A stretch of 64,000 nt of DNA from DATKRB01 sp963794215 (lineage in GTDB: Bacteria > Actinomycetota > Acidimicrobiia > Acidimicrobiales > RAAP-2), in contig CAWCCQ010000007.1 in the NCBI GenBank assembly GCA_963794215.1, positions 310,001 to 374,000 on the forward strand, written 5' to 3'. A model generated the notes under the pieces. It worked only from the letters and a program-made list of their open reading frames with translations. It made no database searches and was not told where the DNA came from. A program made the translations under genes and the position numbers. Below are positions 52,514 to 60,693 of this stretch, piece after piece (position 1 is the first letter of the stretch; the number at the start of each line of letters is the position of its first letter).

Positions 52514-53809
52514 ATGAAGCCACCTTGGACGAACGTCGATGACGTCATCGCCGTCCTGCGCAAGCGCTGGGCATCGGGGCGATACTTGTCGGACCATGCC
52601 GCGGGGGTGGCGTGGGAACCGATCAGCGTGCCCGTGAAAGCACCGACGGCCAGCGAGTTGCTGGACCGATTCGACGATGTAATGGACTGGGCCGACCGAT
52701 TCGCCAGAGACACCGTCTCGTCCGGGGGTCGTCGCCCTCCGTTCCGGATTGAGTACCGGGTCATTCAGGGCCGCAACGTGGGGACGAACTCAGTCCCGTC
52801 TCGGGTGTGGATCGACCAGTTTGATGACCTCACTGCTCTCCTGGGCACGGCCGATCAGGTCCGGCGCCTGGACCAGCTGATCGAAGTGACCAGATTTGCG
52901 GTGCCGGGGATCGTGCCGTGGGTCACCGCCCGCCCCCTTGACGCGCTGGCCTTTGCTTCCGAGTGGGACCACGTCTTGTCCACCGTGGACTGGATCGCAG
53001 GGTCCGACACCGGCGCGGTCTACCTTCGCCAGTTAGACGTGCCCGGCGTCGACACCAAGTTCGTCGAACGTCACCGCATGCTGCTGAGCACCCTCTTGAC
53101 TCTGGTGCTGCCGCCAGAGCGGGTGGACGATCGATACACGGCCGCCGAGTTCGCCCGGCGCTTCGGGTTTCGGAGCAAGCCCGGCATGACGAGGCTGCGC
53201 TTTCATTCCGAGCCGAGCGTCCCGGTGCAGCCGGAGGGCCATGTCTTCCATCCGGCCCGGCGCGCCTCTCCCGGCAAGTTGCGGGATTCCGGTCGAATGC
53301 CGGGCCGCCCGGCCTGGCTTCCTGCCGGCATCAGCGAACTCAGCTTTCGGACCGAAGAGCTCGCCGATCTCGATCTCGTAGCGGACACGGTCTTCGTGGT
53401 GGAGAACGAGGTGACCTACCTGGCCTTCCCCGCCGTTCGCGGATCAATTGTTGTGTTCGGGTCCGGCTTCGTCCTCGGGGGCGTGCGCGACCTGCCTTGG
53501 GTGGATGAGAAGGTGGTCGTTTACTGGGGTGACCTCGATACCCACGGATTCGACATCCTCGATCGCCTTCGCGCCCGGTTTCCGACCGTCCAGTCGATCC
53601 TCATGGACGAGGCCACCCTTCTTGCGCACCGTGGACAATGGGTGGAGGAGCCGAGCCCGACTGCTCGTGCATTGACCCAACTGACCGAATCAGAGTCGGC
53701 GCTGTATCGCGACCTGGTGGAGGATCGGTTCGGGCCAAACGTCCGGCTGGAGCAAGAGCGGGTGCGCTATTCGCTCGTGGAGATGGCGTTGGCTCCTTGG
53801 AGGGGCTGA
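52514..53809 (+). CDS. jetD: JetD, Toprim nuclease subunit of the Wadjet system (DUF3322/DUF2220)
   Basis: 431 residues from ATG 52514 (GTG 52481 is an upstream alternative). The N-terminal DUF3322 part includes WTNVDDVIAVLRKRWASGRYL and FDDLTALLGTADQVRRLDQL. The C-terminal DUF2220 Toprim domain has the catalytic Glu in VVENEVTYLAFP (Glu297) and the DxD motif VVYWGDLDTHGFDILDRLRARFP (Asp340, Asp342). JetD is the topoisomerase VI A-like nuclease that cleaves DNA captured by JetABC. The Toprim metal ligands are intact. The gene follows jetC by 58 bp rather than overlapping it. Confidence 0.92.
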   Translation: MKPPWTNVDDVIAVLRKRWASGRYLSDHAAGVAWEPISVPVKAPTASELLDRFDDVMDWADRFARDTVSSGGRRPPFRIEYRVIQGRNVGTNSVPSRVWIDQFDDLTALLGTADQVRRLDQLIEVTRFAVPGIVPWVTARPLDALAFASEWDHVLSTVDWIAGSDTGAVYLRQLDVPGVDTKFVERHRMLLSTLLTLVLPPERVDDRYTAAEFARRFGFRSKPGMTRLRFHSEPSVPVQPEGHVFHPARRASPGKLRDSGRMPGRPAWLPAGISELSFRTEELADLDLVADTVFVVENEVTYLAFPAVRGSIVVFGSGFVLGGVRDLPWVDEKVVVYWGDLDTHGFDILDRLRARFPTVQSILMDEATLLAHRGQWVEEPSPTARALTQLTESESALYRDLVEDRFGPNVRLEQERVRYSLVEMALAPWRG

Positions 53810-53835
53810 CCAGTGGCAGCGACACCGCCCGATGC

Positions 53836-54351
53836 TTATGTCGGATCGGCTGGCAGGCGGACGTTTGCCTTGGCCATGACCTGCTCGATCGACGCGGCCA
53901 GGTCGTCGATCATGTCCGGTCCTGCGTACGCCAGCACGGTGCCCACCTCGACAGCATCCCGACATCGCAAGACGCCCCACAGAAGACCGAGGCCGATCCG
54001 AGCGGCGGCGTCTCCGAGTCCCAGGCCGGCCCGCCTGGCCAGGTCGTCCAGCGCGGGCTGCAGCACCTCTTCCAAGATCTCGGCCGCCGCCTCGTTCTCG
54101 TGCACGTACCCCCTCCCCCGAACGCGACCCGCGCGGGAAGAGAGCTGGTCGAGATCGGCGCCACGGAGCTCCGCTTCGATGGACTCGGCGACTTCGTTGG
54201 GGTCGACCTCCGCCAGACGAGCCAGCGCGATGCGCTCGGCGTCCGTGCGTAGCTCGGGATGCAACGCGAGGAGCTCTGTCAGCACGAGGTAGTACTCATG
54301 GCCTTCGAGATTGTCGAGAGCCGGGGTCGGCCGGGGCTTCCGCGCCGTCAA
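53836..54351 (-). CDS. Uncharacterised island protein, partner of the 118-aa gene
   Basis: 171 residues from ATG 54351, overlapping the upstream gene (ATGA at 54351-54348). The sequence is hydrophilic and mostly helical: LDNLEGHEYYLVLTELLALHPELRTDAERIALARLAEVDPNEVAESIEAEL, then GYVHENEAAAEILEEVLQPALDDLARRAGLGLGDAAARIGLGLLWGVLRCRDAVEVGTVLAYAGPD. No catalytic motif, signal or membrane helix is evident. It converges on jetD with only 26 bp between the stops. I do not recognise the family with certainty; the pair appears to be a recurring two-gene unit in actinobacterial islands from memory only. Confidence 0.7.
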   Translation of the reverse strand: MTARKPRPTPALDNLEGHEYYLVLTELLALHPELRTDAERIALARLAEVDPNEVAESIEAELRGADLDQLSSRAGRVRGRGYVHENEAAAEILEEVLQPALDDLARRAGLGLGDAAARIGLGLLWGVLRCRDAVEVGTVLAYAGPDMIDDLAASIEQVMAKANVRLPADPT

Positions 54352-54704
54352 GACGGCCAGCTCCAGTTCGCGGGACGCCGAGCTGGGAACGGTGGCAGAC
54401 CCAGCCAGGTCCGGTACGCAGCGTGTAGCCAGCCCGCGATCGACTGCGGATCGAAACGGACGTCGGCGAGCGAGACCGTGCCGGCACCGTCTGAGTGCCT
54501 GCAGCTGGCTACGAGCCCCCGCCGTTCATCCCCCTCGGAGTCGAAGCCGGTCACTTCAATGGCGACGCCGAGCATCGTGGCGGGGGCGGGGAGCGTCACC
54601 TCGTCCAGGAAGACCTGCAGGAATCCCATCAGCTGTTCGCCGACATCGTGAGCATCGACGACGATCTCATCGATGAGCGCTTCGATTGCTGTCTCCTTGG
54701 ACAT
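54348..54704 (-). CDS. Uncharacterised island protein of 118 residues
   Basis: 118 residues from ATG 54704. Opening SKETAIEALIDEIVVDAHDVGEQLMGFLQVFLDEVTLPAPATMLGVAIEVTGFDSEGDERRGLVASCRH, then VSLADVRFDPQSIAGWLHAAYRTWLGLPPFPA. The beta-rich middle after a helical start, with a strand pattern like a small barrel, suggests a binding protein; its recurring motif ERRGL is shared with calcium-binding-like uncharacterised proteins I recall from actinobacteria. No function can be assigned. It is translationally coupled to the downstream 171-aa gene. Confidence 0.7.
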   Translation of the reverse strand: MSKETAIEALIDEIVVDAHDVGEQLMGFLQVFLDEVTLPAPATMLGVAIEVTGFDSEGDERRGLVASCRHSDGAGTVSLADVRFDPQSIAGWLHAAYRTWLGLPPFPARRPANWSWPS

Positions 54705-54871
54705 GGGTCCTCACCGTATGCGGCGGCCGGATTGCGTGCCGGCGAGGGATGTCCGGTGCTGCGGGTCGGCGATCCGGGAACCCGTCGACAACCTTGTCGA
54801 GACGGAGGCTGGTGCCGAGAAGGTCCTTTGCCTCGGGACCAAGAACGATAAATCGACTGGCGCCTGTCGTC

Positions 54872-55432
54872 TCAGACCAGCCTTCCGGCTTCGTCGGCGA
54901 ACCCTTGTACCCCTGATTTGGCAAGTCGAGTGATCAGGTCGACGGGCGTGAGCGGCGGGCGCCGAGTGTGAGCAGCTTGCTCTCGTAGCACCTCGAGCAC
55001 GATCCTCGGGGCAAGGTCCAGCTGATCGAGCAGGAAGTCGTCGGGGTGTATGACTTCGATGTTGAGCGGTCCGAGGATGTCGACCGGATAGTGGCGGATG
55101 TTGGCGGTGACGATCGCGTCGGCTCGACCACGAAGGGCTGCGGCTACCACGTGGCGGTCGTCGGGGTCGGGGAGTGTCACTGTGTCTTCCAGGTCCTCCC
55201 AACCGTCAACGCGTGCGTCCTCGAAGGCGTCCTCCATGTCAGCGAATCGCTTCTTGATCTGTTCGGGCGAGATGTCGGGATGGATCTCCACGACGGCGTC
55301 GGCTGCCTCGGCGAGGATCCGGCCGGACCATAAAGGGCGGTAGAGCTCGCGTTCGGCGGTGCGTAGCAACGTGTCGGCCAGGGCGACAGGCACGAGGACG
55401 CACGCGTCGAGGAGCACCGCGTAACGAGCCAC
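54872..55432 (-). CDS. PIN-domain ribonuclease, probable VapC-like toxin
   Basis: 186 residues from GTG 55432. PIN-domain acidic residues are visible in VLLDACVLVP (first Asp), in the central E/D-rich segment, and in LPDPDDRHVVAAALRGRADAIVTANIRHYP (third and fourth acidic positions and the NxRHxP-type ending). Longer than most VapC toxins (about 130-150) because of a helical C-terminal extension (LEVLREQAAHTRRPPLTPVDLITRLAKSG). The HTH gene upstream ends 4 bp before this start, so the two form an antitoxin-toxin operon. Target RNA unknown. Confidence 0.85.
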   Translation of the reverse strand: MARYAVLLDACVLVPVALADTLLRTAERELYRPLWSGRILAEAADAVVEIHPDISPEQIKKRFADMEDAFEDARVDGWEDLEDTVTLPDPDDRHVVAAALRGRADAIVTANIRHYPVDILGPLNIEVIHPDDFLLDQLDLAPRIVLEVLREQAAHTRRPPLTPVDLITRLAKSGVQGFADEAGRLV

Positions 55433-55436
55433 GAAG

Positions 55437-55991
55437 TCACGCTTTGGTGATGGGTCGGCCCCTACGCCGACGTGCCGACTCCAGGGCGGAGGCGTAGTCG
55501 GCTGGCGATCCGTCGTAGAGGCCGAGCTCGCCGGCTTCCTCGGTGAGTTGGTTCAGGGCGGCTCGACGTTTCACGCTGCGTCGCTGCTGGAAGTCGATGA
55601 GGTCTTGGAGGCGGACCCGGCGATGGCGGTTTGGCTTCTCGAAGGCGATTGCTCCGTCTTCGAGCAGCTTGACCAGGGTGGGACGGCTTACCCCGAGGAA
55701 GTCGGCTGCCTCCTGGGTGGTGAGGAGCAGCCCTTGGGGGGCGACGAGGGTGGCCTTGCCCTGCCGCATGACCTCGACCACTTGGCGCAGGACGCGATAG
55801 ACCTCGGCGGGGAGGGGGACCTGCTCGCCATCGGGGCCGAGGAGCAGCCCGGGCTCGGTGTGACCCTCGACGAAACGGGCCAGGTCGAGGAGCTGGTCGA
55901 GGTTCTCGGGAGGGAAGACGACGTCCTCGTCGCGGCCGTGCCCGACGGTGCCGGTCGGGATTCCGCTCGTGGGTTTGCTGGCCTGAGTCAT
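55437..55991 (-). CDS. Excisionase-type HTH protein, probable antitoxin
   Basis: 184 residues from ATG 55991. LLTTQEAADFLGVSRPTLVKLLEDGAIAFEKPNRHRRVRLQDLIDFQQRR (about 88-138) is an excisionase/MerR-like DNA-binding domain. The N-terminal part (VPLPAEVYRVLRQVVEVMRQGKATLV) is helical, and the C-terminal tail is acidic (LTEEAGELGLYDG), the likely toxin-neutralising end. It precedes the PIN gene by 4 bp. Such HTH-PIN pairs are common in actinobacteria, with the HTH protein repressing its own operon. Confidence 0.82.
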   Translation of the reverse strand: MTQASKPTSGIPTGTVGHGRDEDVVFPPENLDQLLDLARFVEGHTEPGLLLGPDGEQVPLPAEVYRVLRQVVEVMRQGKATLVAPQGLLLTTQEAADFLGVSRPTLVKLLEDGAIAFEKPNRHRRVRLQDLIDFQQRRSVKRRAALNQLTEEAGELGLYDGSPADYASALESARRRRGRPITKA

Positions 55992-56437
55992 GTCGTCAGG
56001 ATATCACAACTCGAAAAAATCGAAAGCACCTTGCCCTGGTCCGAGCCCAACCCTCACCCTGGAAGGTGATGCCTGGGGCGCCTCAGGATCGGCAGAGGAG
56101 GATTGTAATGCCAGCTCGACCGAATCAAACCTCCAGGAGACGCCCCACTAGCATCCGAGGTGCCTGGCCACGAGTACCTCGTGAAGCGGCGCATGACCCA
56201 CCGAGCAGTTTCGTGTTCCACCCGTTGATGCCGAGGTGCGAGTGGGGGAGAATCGTACTGTGAGCTCGGGACTGCAAGAGAGCCCGGTCGGAGGACGCTC
56301 TAGAGGGCGTCGGCCTTGCGAGACGTGCTGTGCTGGTGGAGTACCAGCTAGAGGTGGAGAAATTGCAACGATCTGTGGTGCACGTGGTCCAGAATTCCGT
56401 GGTGAGCGCTCCACAAAAATACCACGCACTATGGACA

Positions 56438-56467
56438 GTTATGGTCAATTACGGTTCGTTATGGTCA
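56438..56467 (+). repeat. Two direct copies of GTTATGGTCA near attR
   Basis: GTTATGGTCA occurs at 56438-56447 and 56458-56467, exactly 20 bp apart (two helical turns), with a weaker CTATGGACAG just upstream. Spacing and position 67-96 bp inside attR suit integrase or excisionase arm sites. Confidence 0.5.
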
Positions 56468-56533
56468 GTCAAATACGCCGATCACGCTGCGTCGATTTGA
56501 AAAAGTGCAGGTAGATGAAGTGGCACCTTAATA

Positions 56534-56576
56534 TTGCCAAGGTGAGGGTCGCGGGTTCGAATCCCGTCGTCCGCTC
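56534..56576 (+). repeat. attR: 43-bp copy of the tRNA-Gly 3' end
   Basis: Identical to 45104-45146. The next bases read TCAG rather than CCA, so this is the displaced original 3' end of the tRNA gene. It defines the right boundary of the 11.4-kb island. Confidence 0.9.
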
Positions 56577-57043
56577 TCAGACGCCCGTGACCTGCGGTTT
56601 TAGCCCGACCGAATCATGATCGACTCGCAGTAGACATCACCGCGAAAAGGTGTTGCTCTACTCCCGCCACAAAGTTCCTGGTTGAGGCTACCTGGAGCGT
56701 GCAGACCACCATCTGGACGAGCCTGCGTCGCCCCTCGATTAGTCGCTCAGTCATGAGGTGGGCTCCTCGTAGTAGCGAGCACGGTTGATGTTGAGGGACG
56801 CATCAGGCAGCGACTTGAGGCTGACAGTCGGATCGCCGCCAGTTGGAGCCTGTCGTGCCGAAAAGTCATCTAGCCCCAGAGCAGGACTTTCGGGATGCGA
56901 CTTATCCAGATGCAGCACGGCCCTTTCTCTCGAGCGGCCCGGCGTCGGAGATTGCACGTGGCGGAAGGCGGTCGGAAAGAGTTCTCGACTGGCCACGGAC
57001 CCCAGACCCCGACTCGTCCGGAGGGTCTCCGCTTCCACCTGGG

Positions 57044-57071
57044 TTGCGCTCAAGTGAATATGTGCTAGAGT
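57044..57071 (+). promoter_or_regulatory. Probable promoter of the HigBA-like pair
   Basis: TTGCGC (57044-57049), 16-nt spacer, TAGAGT (57066-57071), with the ATG 8 nt further on, again close to leaderless geometry. Confidence 0.5.
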
Positions 57072-57079
57072 GACTGCCA

Positions 57080-57493
57080 ATGGAGTTGTTCTACCGCCCG
57101 CTCTTTGAGCAGTGGTATTGCCAACTCCTCGACGAATGGGAGGAAATCGCTGGCGAAGTAATGGCGCTTCTCTCGGCGCTAGAAGAGTTTGGGGCAGACC
57201 TCGGCGGCCCGTTCTCACATCCGGTCAAGATGTCGGATTGCAGGCTCCGGGCGTTGCGGCGAACCCCGCCCACGGAGGTGACGCCATACGCGGAGGACCC
57301 GCCTGTTTTGCGGATCCTCTATGGGTTTGCTGCCGCGTCGGATGGGATCCGTGCCGTGGTGCTCTATGGAGGCGACAAGACAGAGCTCGGTAACCAGTGG
57401 TACCCGGCGGCGGTCGCCGAGGCAGAGCGGCGGTTTGTGACTCTATGCGGCCAGAAGCGGTGGAGGATCCTGAGGTTGAGGGCAGGGAACTGA
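57080..57493 (+). CDS. HigB/Gp49-like toxin of a toxin-antitoxin pair
   Basis: 137 residues from ATG 57080. The RelE/HigB-type fold is suggested by LSALEEFGADLGGPFSHPVKMSDCRLRALR, then LRILYGFAAASDGIRAVVLYGGDKTELGNQWYPAAVAEAERRF, the pattern of phage-derived Gp49-like mRNA interferases. A helical N-terminus extends the usual domain by about 20 residues. The gene is followed by an XRE antitoxin. It lies just outside attR, so it is not part of the tRNA-Gly island as delimited here. Confidence 0.82.
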   Translation: MELFYRPLFEQWYCQLLDEWEEIAGEVMALLSALEEFGADLGGPFSHPVKMSDCRLRALRRTPPTEVTPYAEDPPVLRILYGFAAASDGIRAVVLYGGDKTELGNQWYPAAVAEAERRFVTLCGQKRWRILRLRAGN

Positions 57494-57516
57494 GAGTTGA
57501 TCGAAAGGAAATGACC

Positions 57517-57954
57517 ATGACACAGCGAAGAATCCCCATTGACGTGGTCAAGGTCGATGAGGCCCGGCTCGATGAGACAGCGTACAAGCAGGGCTTCGGC
57601 GCACATGATGAGATGAAGAGGCGAGTGCTGGAGCGGCCAGCTGCGAGAAGTCGTTACGAGGAAGCGCTCGCAGAGATCCGAAATCATCAGATCACACTTG
57701 CCGAAGTCCGCCGAGCACGGTCCATGACACAAGCGACAGTTGCCAACCTCATGGACATGACGCAATCTGAAGTTTCTAAGTTCGAGCGGCGTTGCGACAT
57801 GTACCTGTCCACTATGAAGCGGTTCGTCGAGGCCACCGGTGGAGAGCTGCACCTGGTGGCTAGTTACCCGGATGGAGACTCAGTTGAACTTTTAATTGGC
57901 GACGCTGATCCGGCAACAGAGCCAACGGCTCAAGATCTGACGGTTCCAATTTGA
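57517..57954 (+). CDS. XRE-family antitoxin (HigA-like)
   Basis: 145 residues from ATG 57517, 6 nt after AAAGGA; ATG 57511 is in frame but too close to the ribosome-binding site. The C-terminal half holds the HTH: ITLAEVRRARSMTQATVANLMDMTQSEVSKFERRCDMYLSTMKRFVEATGGELHLVASYPDG. The N-terminal half (MKRRVLERPAARSRYEEALAE) is helical and may bind the toxin. Toxin-first order with an XRE antitoxin is the HigBA arrangement. Probably autorepresses the operon. Confidence 0.87.
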   Translation: MTQRRIPIDVVKVDEARLDETAYKQGFGAHDEMKRRVLERPAARSRYEEALAEIRNHQITLAEVRRARSMTQATVANLMDMTQSEVSKFERRCDMYLSTMKRFVEATGGELHLVASYPDGDSVELLIGDADPATEPTAQDLTVPI

Positions 57955-58354
57955 TGGAATTGCATGATACGAGATCGCATGGTGCGTGCACCACATTGGT
58001 ACCACGCGCCGTTGACAACTGCGTGTAGTAGCGCTCAACTGCGGTGCAACGAAAACGGCAATCGGGCTGGCTGATTTCGTGAAAGTCGCAGTTCGAGAAA
58101 AGTTCTAGTCAGCAGACAAGGTAGGGCGTGGGGTGGTGGTCTAGCGGTGGGCTGTCGCACAGGTCACACACGGCTTCTGACCGTGACGGCTGGAACACCG
58201 CCCGAGGGTCGCAAGCGGATCGCTGCCGCCCGCCAGCAGGTAGAAAGCCACGGCTCGACGGCGCACGACCACCGTGGCGCAAGCTGGTCGGCCGATGGCT
58301 CGCGGAGGTGGCATGTCACCGGGGACTCTGACCGGTCCCCAGTAGTTGATCCAC
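57955..58354. other. Intergenic region before the IS3 element
   Basis: No gene is supported. A palindromic GGTGCGTGCACC lies near 57980, and bases near 58160-58200 resemble an anticodon arm (CACGG-CTTCTGA-CCGTG) without a matching T-arm. Confidence 0.35.
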
Positions 58355-58420
58355 TTGACCTGGACCCAAGGAATTGGCCCACCCGCATGAGAGTCTGGCC
58401 ATGATCCGCCGGAGGTGGAT

Positions 58421-58920
58421 ATGGCATTTAGGTACCCCACGCCGTTCCGAGAGGCCGCGTGTGCACGCATGCTGGCTGGGGAGCGGGTCGAGGAGCTCGC
58501 GGACGGTGTTCGGCGCATGCGGGCCGCTCTGCTCTATGAGCGTGGCGTCGTCGTCAATCGCGGCTCATTCGGCGCCTCATGGCGGAGCACGGGCTCTCCG
58601 GCCTGCCCATCAGGAGGAAGGGGCGACGCAATCTCGTCAACCTGGCCACGTCCGAGGACCTCGTCAACCGGCAGTTCGCTGCTGCCGCCCCGAACACCCT
58701 GTGGCTGACCGACATCACCGAACACAAGACCAGGGAAGGCACTCTCTACTGCTGCGTCGTCCTCGACCAGTACTCGCGCCGGGTTGTCGGTTGGGCCATC
58801 GACCGTCGTAACGAGGCCACCCTCGTTAACGACGCCCTGACGATGGCGGCCACCTCGAGGATCACCTCGACGGGCACGATTTGCCACTCAGATCACGGAT
58901 CGCAGCCCAGTCTCAAGGAG
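58421..58920 (+). pseudogene. IS3 transposase, 5' fragment
   Basis: ATG 58421 opens an OrfA-like start (AFRYPTPFREAACARMLAGERVEELADG), then the sequence jumps to OrfB: RRLMAEHGLSGLPIRRKGRRN, LWLTDITEHKTREGTLYCCVVLDQYSRRVVGWAIDRRNEATLVNDAL and ICHSDHGSQ, the first two catalytic Asp regions of the DDE domain. Frame changes and a deletion fuse the two. It is interrupted at 58921 by the IS30 end. Confidence 0.72.
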
Positions 58921-60349
58921 TCGTCGCAACACTTGCCTGTCAGGCAGAGCTTAGAAGTTCGTCGAGGGCTTCGGATGGCGTCTTCCAGCCGAGGGACTTG
59001 CGGGGTCGTGTGTTGAGCGCGAGGGAGACGGCGTCGAGATCTCCACTGGAGTGACGGGATAACTCGGTGCCCTTTGGGAAGTACTGACGCAGAAGTCCGT
59101 TGGTGTTCTCGTTTGTTCCGCGCTGCCAAGGGCTTTGGGGATCGCAGAAGTAGATGGCCAGCCCGGTGTCGATACGTAGCTGCGCGTGCTGGGCCATTTC
59201 GGCGCCTTGGTCCCACGTCAGCGATCGTCGCAGTTGCTCGGGCAATGTCATGATCGCTTCGGCAATGGCGTCGCGAACCGCTTCGGCACCGTGGCCGGCA
59301 AGCGGAGGCCCGTTCTTGACGCGGGGTTCGGTGCCGTGGCCCTCCATCGGCGGAAGGCGCAGCAACATCGTGAAGCGGGTAGTGCGCTCGACGAGGGTGC
59401 CGATGGCCGAGCGATTCAGACCCATGATGAGGTCGCCTTCCCAGTGGCCGGGAACGGCACGATCATCGGCTTCGGCGGGTCGTTGGCTGATCATGATCTC
59501 GAGGAGTGACGAACCTTTTCCCTCGTCCAGCTGTGCGGGCCTGCGGCACGCGTAGGGCTCGGCCCGTCCGCAGGCAGGCGACGAGCTCACGTTTGAGTGC
59601 ACCCCGGCCCTGGACATAGAGCGCCTGGTAGATCGCCTCGTGGGAGATCCGCATGGACTCATCATTGGCGAAATCCACCCGTAATCGGTTCGAGATCTGC
59701 TCGGGGCTCCACGCTTTGGCCCATCGACGGTCCTGGCGGCGGCCGTGCCGGCGGCCGATGAAGCGCACCGTCGGACCGGGAACCGCGGTCCCATCTGGTC
59801 GGGAGATCAGCCCCGAAAGCCGGTCCTGCACGTAGTCGCGCAGCTTCTCGTTGGCCGCCAGCTTGGCCACCTTGGGTCTCTTCGCCCGGCGATCAGCGTG
59901 CCATTGCGCGTTGATGGCCCGATAGCCTGACGACCCCGCGCGAGTGGCTGCATTGCGGCGCAGCTCTCGGCTGATCGTCGACGGCGAACGGTTTGTCTGT
60001 CGGGCGATCTCTCGAACACCGCAAGCCTTTCGCCTTGAGGATGGCAATCTCCTCGCGCTCAGCGAAGGATAGATAACGGCCAGACAACGGGGCCAGGCTG
60101 ATCGGTCGCATGCCGCCAGCCTCACGGAACCACCTAGTGCCAACCGCGGATGCCACCCCCACCGAGACCGCCGCCTGCTCGCTCGCGACGCCCTTGGCGA
60201 TCTCGACCCAGAACCTCTGAACCTGATCGCGCTGCCAGCCCGGTGGCCTCCCCGGGCGAATGCATCTTGTCTCGCATCGCCCAGTCTGGCTTTCTGCTGC
60301 TTGGTAACTCCCATCGATTGACACCTCCGTCATCGAGGTGTTGCGACGA
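58921..60349 (-). mobile_element. IS30-family element inserted in the IS3 transposase gene
   Basis: Both ends begin TCGTCGCAACAC reading inward (58921-58932 and the reverse complement at 60338-60349), a size of 1429 bp. The minus strand encodes the IS30 transposase. The host IS3 reading frame resumes to the right. Confidence 0.78.
58940..60314 (-). pseudogene. IS30-family transposase, several frameshifts
   Basis: From ATG 60314 the protein can be followed through three or four frames: VQRFWVEIAKGVASEQAA, YLSFAEREEIAILKAKG, then VREIARQTNRSPSTISRELRRNA (helix-turn-helix), WSPEQISNRLRVDFANDESMRISHEAIYQALYVQGRGALKREL, and finally GHWEGDLIMGLNRSAIGTLVERTTRF, LTWDQGAEMAQH and FCDPQSPWQRGTNENTNGLLRQYFPKGT carrying the DDE residues. 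Breaks lie near 60240, 60025 and 59500. Probably inactive, unless the breaks are sequencing errors. Confidence 0.75.
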
Positions 60350-60673
60350 CCGCTGAAATCCGCCCAATTCACGCCGTGGTCCTTCACCCAGAGTCTCAAG
60401 CACCACGCGCTCGTCGGTTCGATGGGGACCGTCGGCGATTGCTTCGACAATGCGCCCATGGAGTCCTTCTGGGGCTCGATGCAGATCGAGTTGCTGAACC
60501 GGAAGCCATGGATGACCTTCGTGGAACTCGCCACCGCCATGGCCGACTACATCGTCAACTTCTACAACCCGCGTCGCCGGCACAGTTCTCTCGGCTACCT
60601 CACCCCGGACGAGTTCGAAGCTCTACCATCAACAGACACCCAGGCCGGTCCTCTCATTGCCGTGGGCCAATGA
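60350..60673 (+). pseudogene. IS3 transposase, 3' fragment
   Basis: The interrupted IS3 OrfB resumes with FTPWSFTQSLKHHALVGSMGTVGDCFDNAPMESFWGSMQIELLNRKPWMTFVELATAMADYIVNFYNPRRRHSSLGYLTPDEFEAL, including the catalytic Glu (APMESFW), and stops at 60673. Together with the 5' piece it is one transposase gene divided by IS30. Confidence 0.8.
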
Positions 60674-60693
60674 ATGGGGTCCAGGTCAACCCG

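Larger units (their letters stand above)
55992..57079. other. Right end of the island and flanking intergenic DNA
   Basis: No gene is supported in this 1.1-kb stretch. It contains the GTTATGGTCA repeats at 56438-56467, the attR copy at 56534-56576 and, at its right edge, a promoter for the next toxin-antitoxin pair. The part at 56380-56520 is clearly more AT-rich than the rest of the window. Confidence 0.5.
58355..60689 (+). mobile_element. IS3-family element, internally deleted and split by an IS30 insertion
   Basis: The ends are inverted repeats starting TTGACCTGGACCC: left 58355-58382, right 60662-60689 on the opposite strand, matching over about 28 bp with a few mismatches in the middle. 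Inside, the plus strand encodes IS3 transposase pieces on both sides of the IS30 element. Without the IS30 insertion the element is only about 0.9 kb, shorter than a typical 1.2-1.3-kb IS3, so part of orfA/orfB is missing. No target duplication is obvious. Confidence 0.8.

Noticed and set aside
58128..58215. Possible tRNA with anticodon stem CACGG/CCGTG
   Set aside because: No T-arm with a GTTCGA-like loop and no pairing acceptor ends; chance structure.
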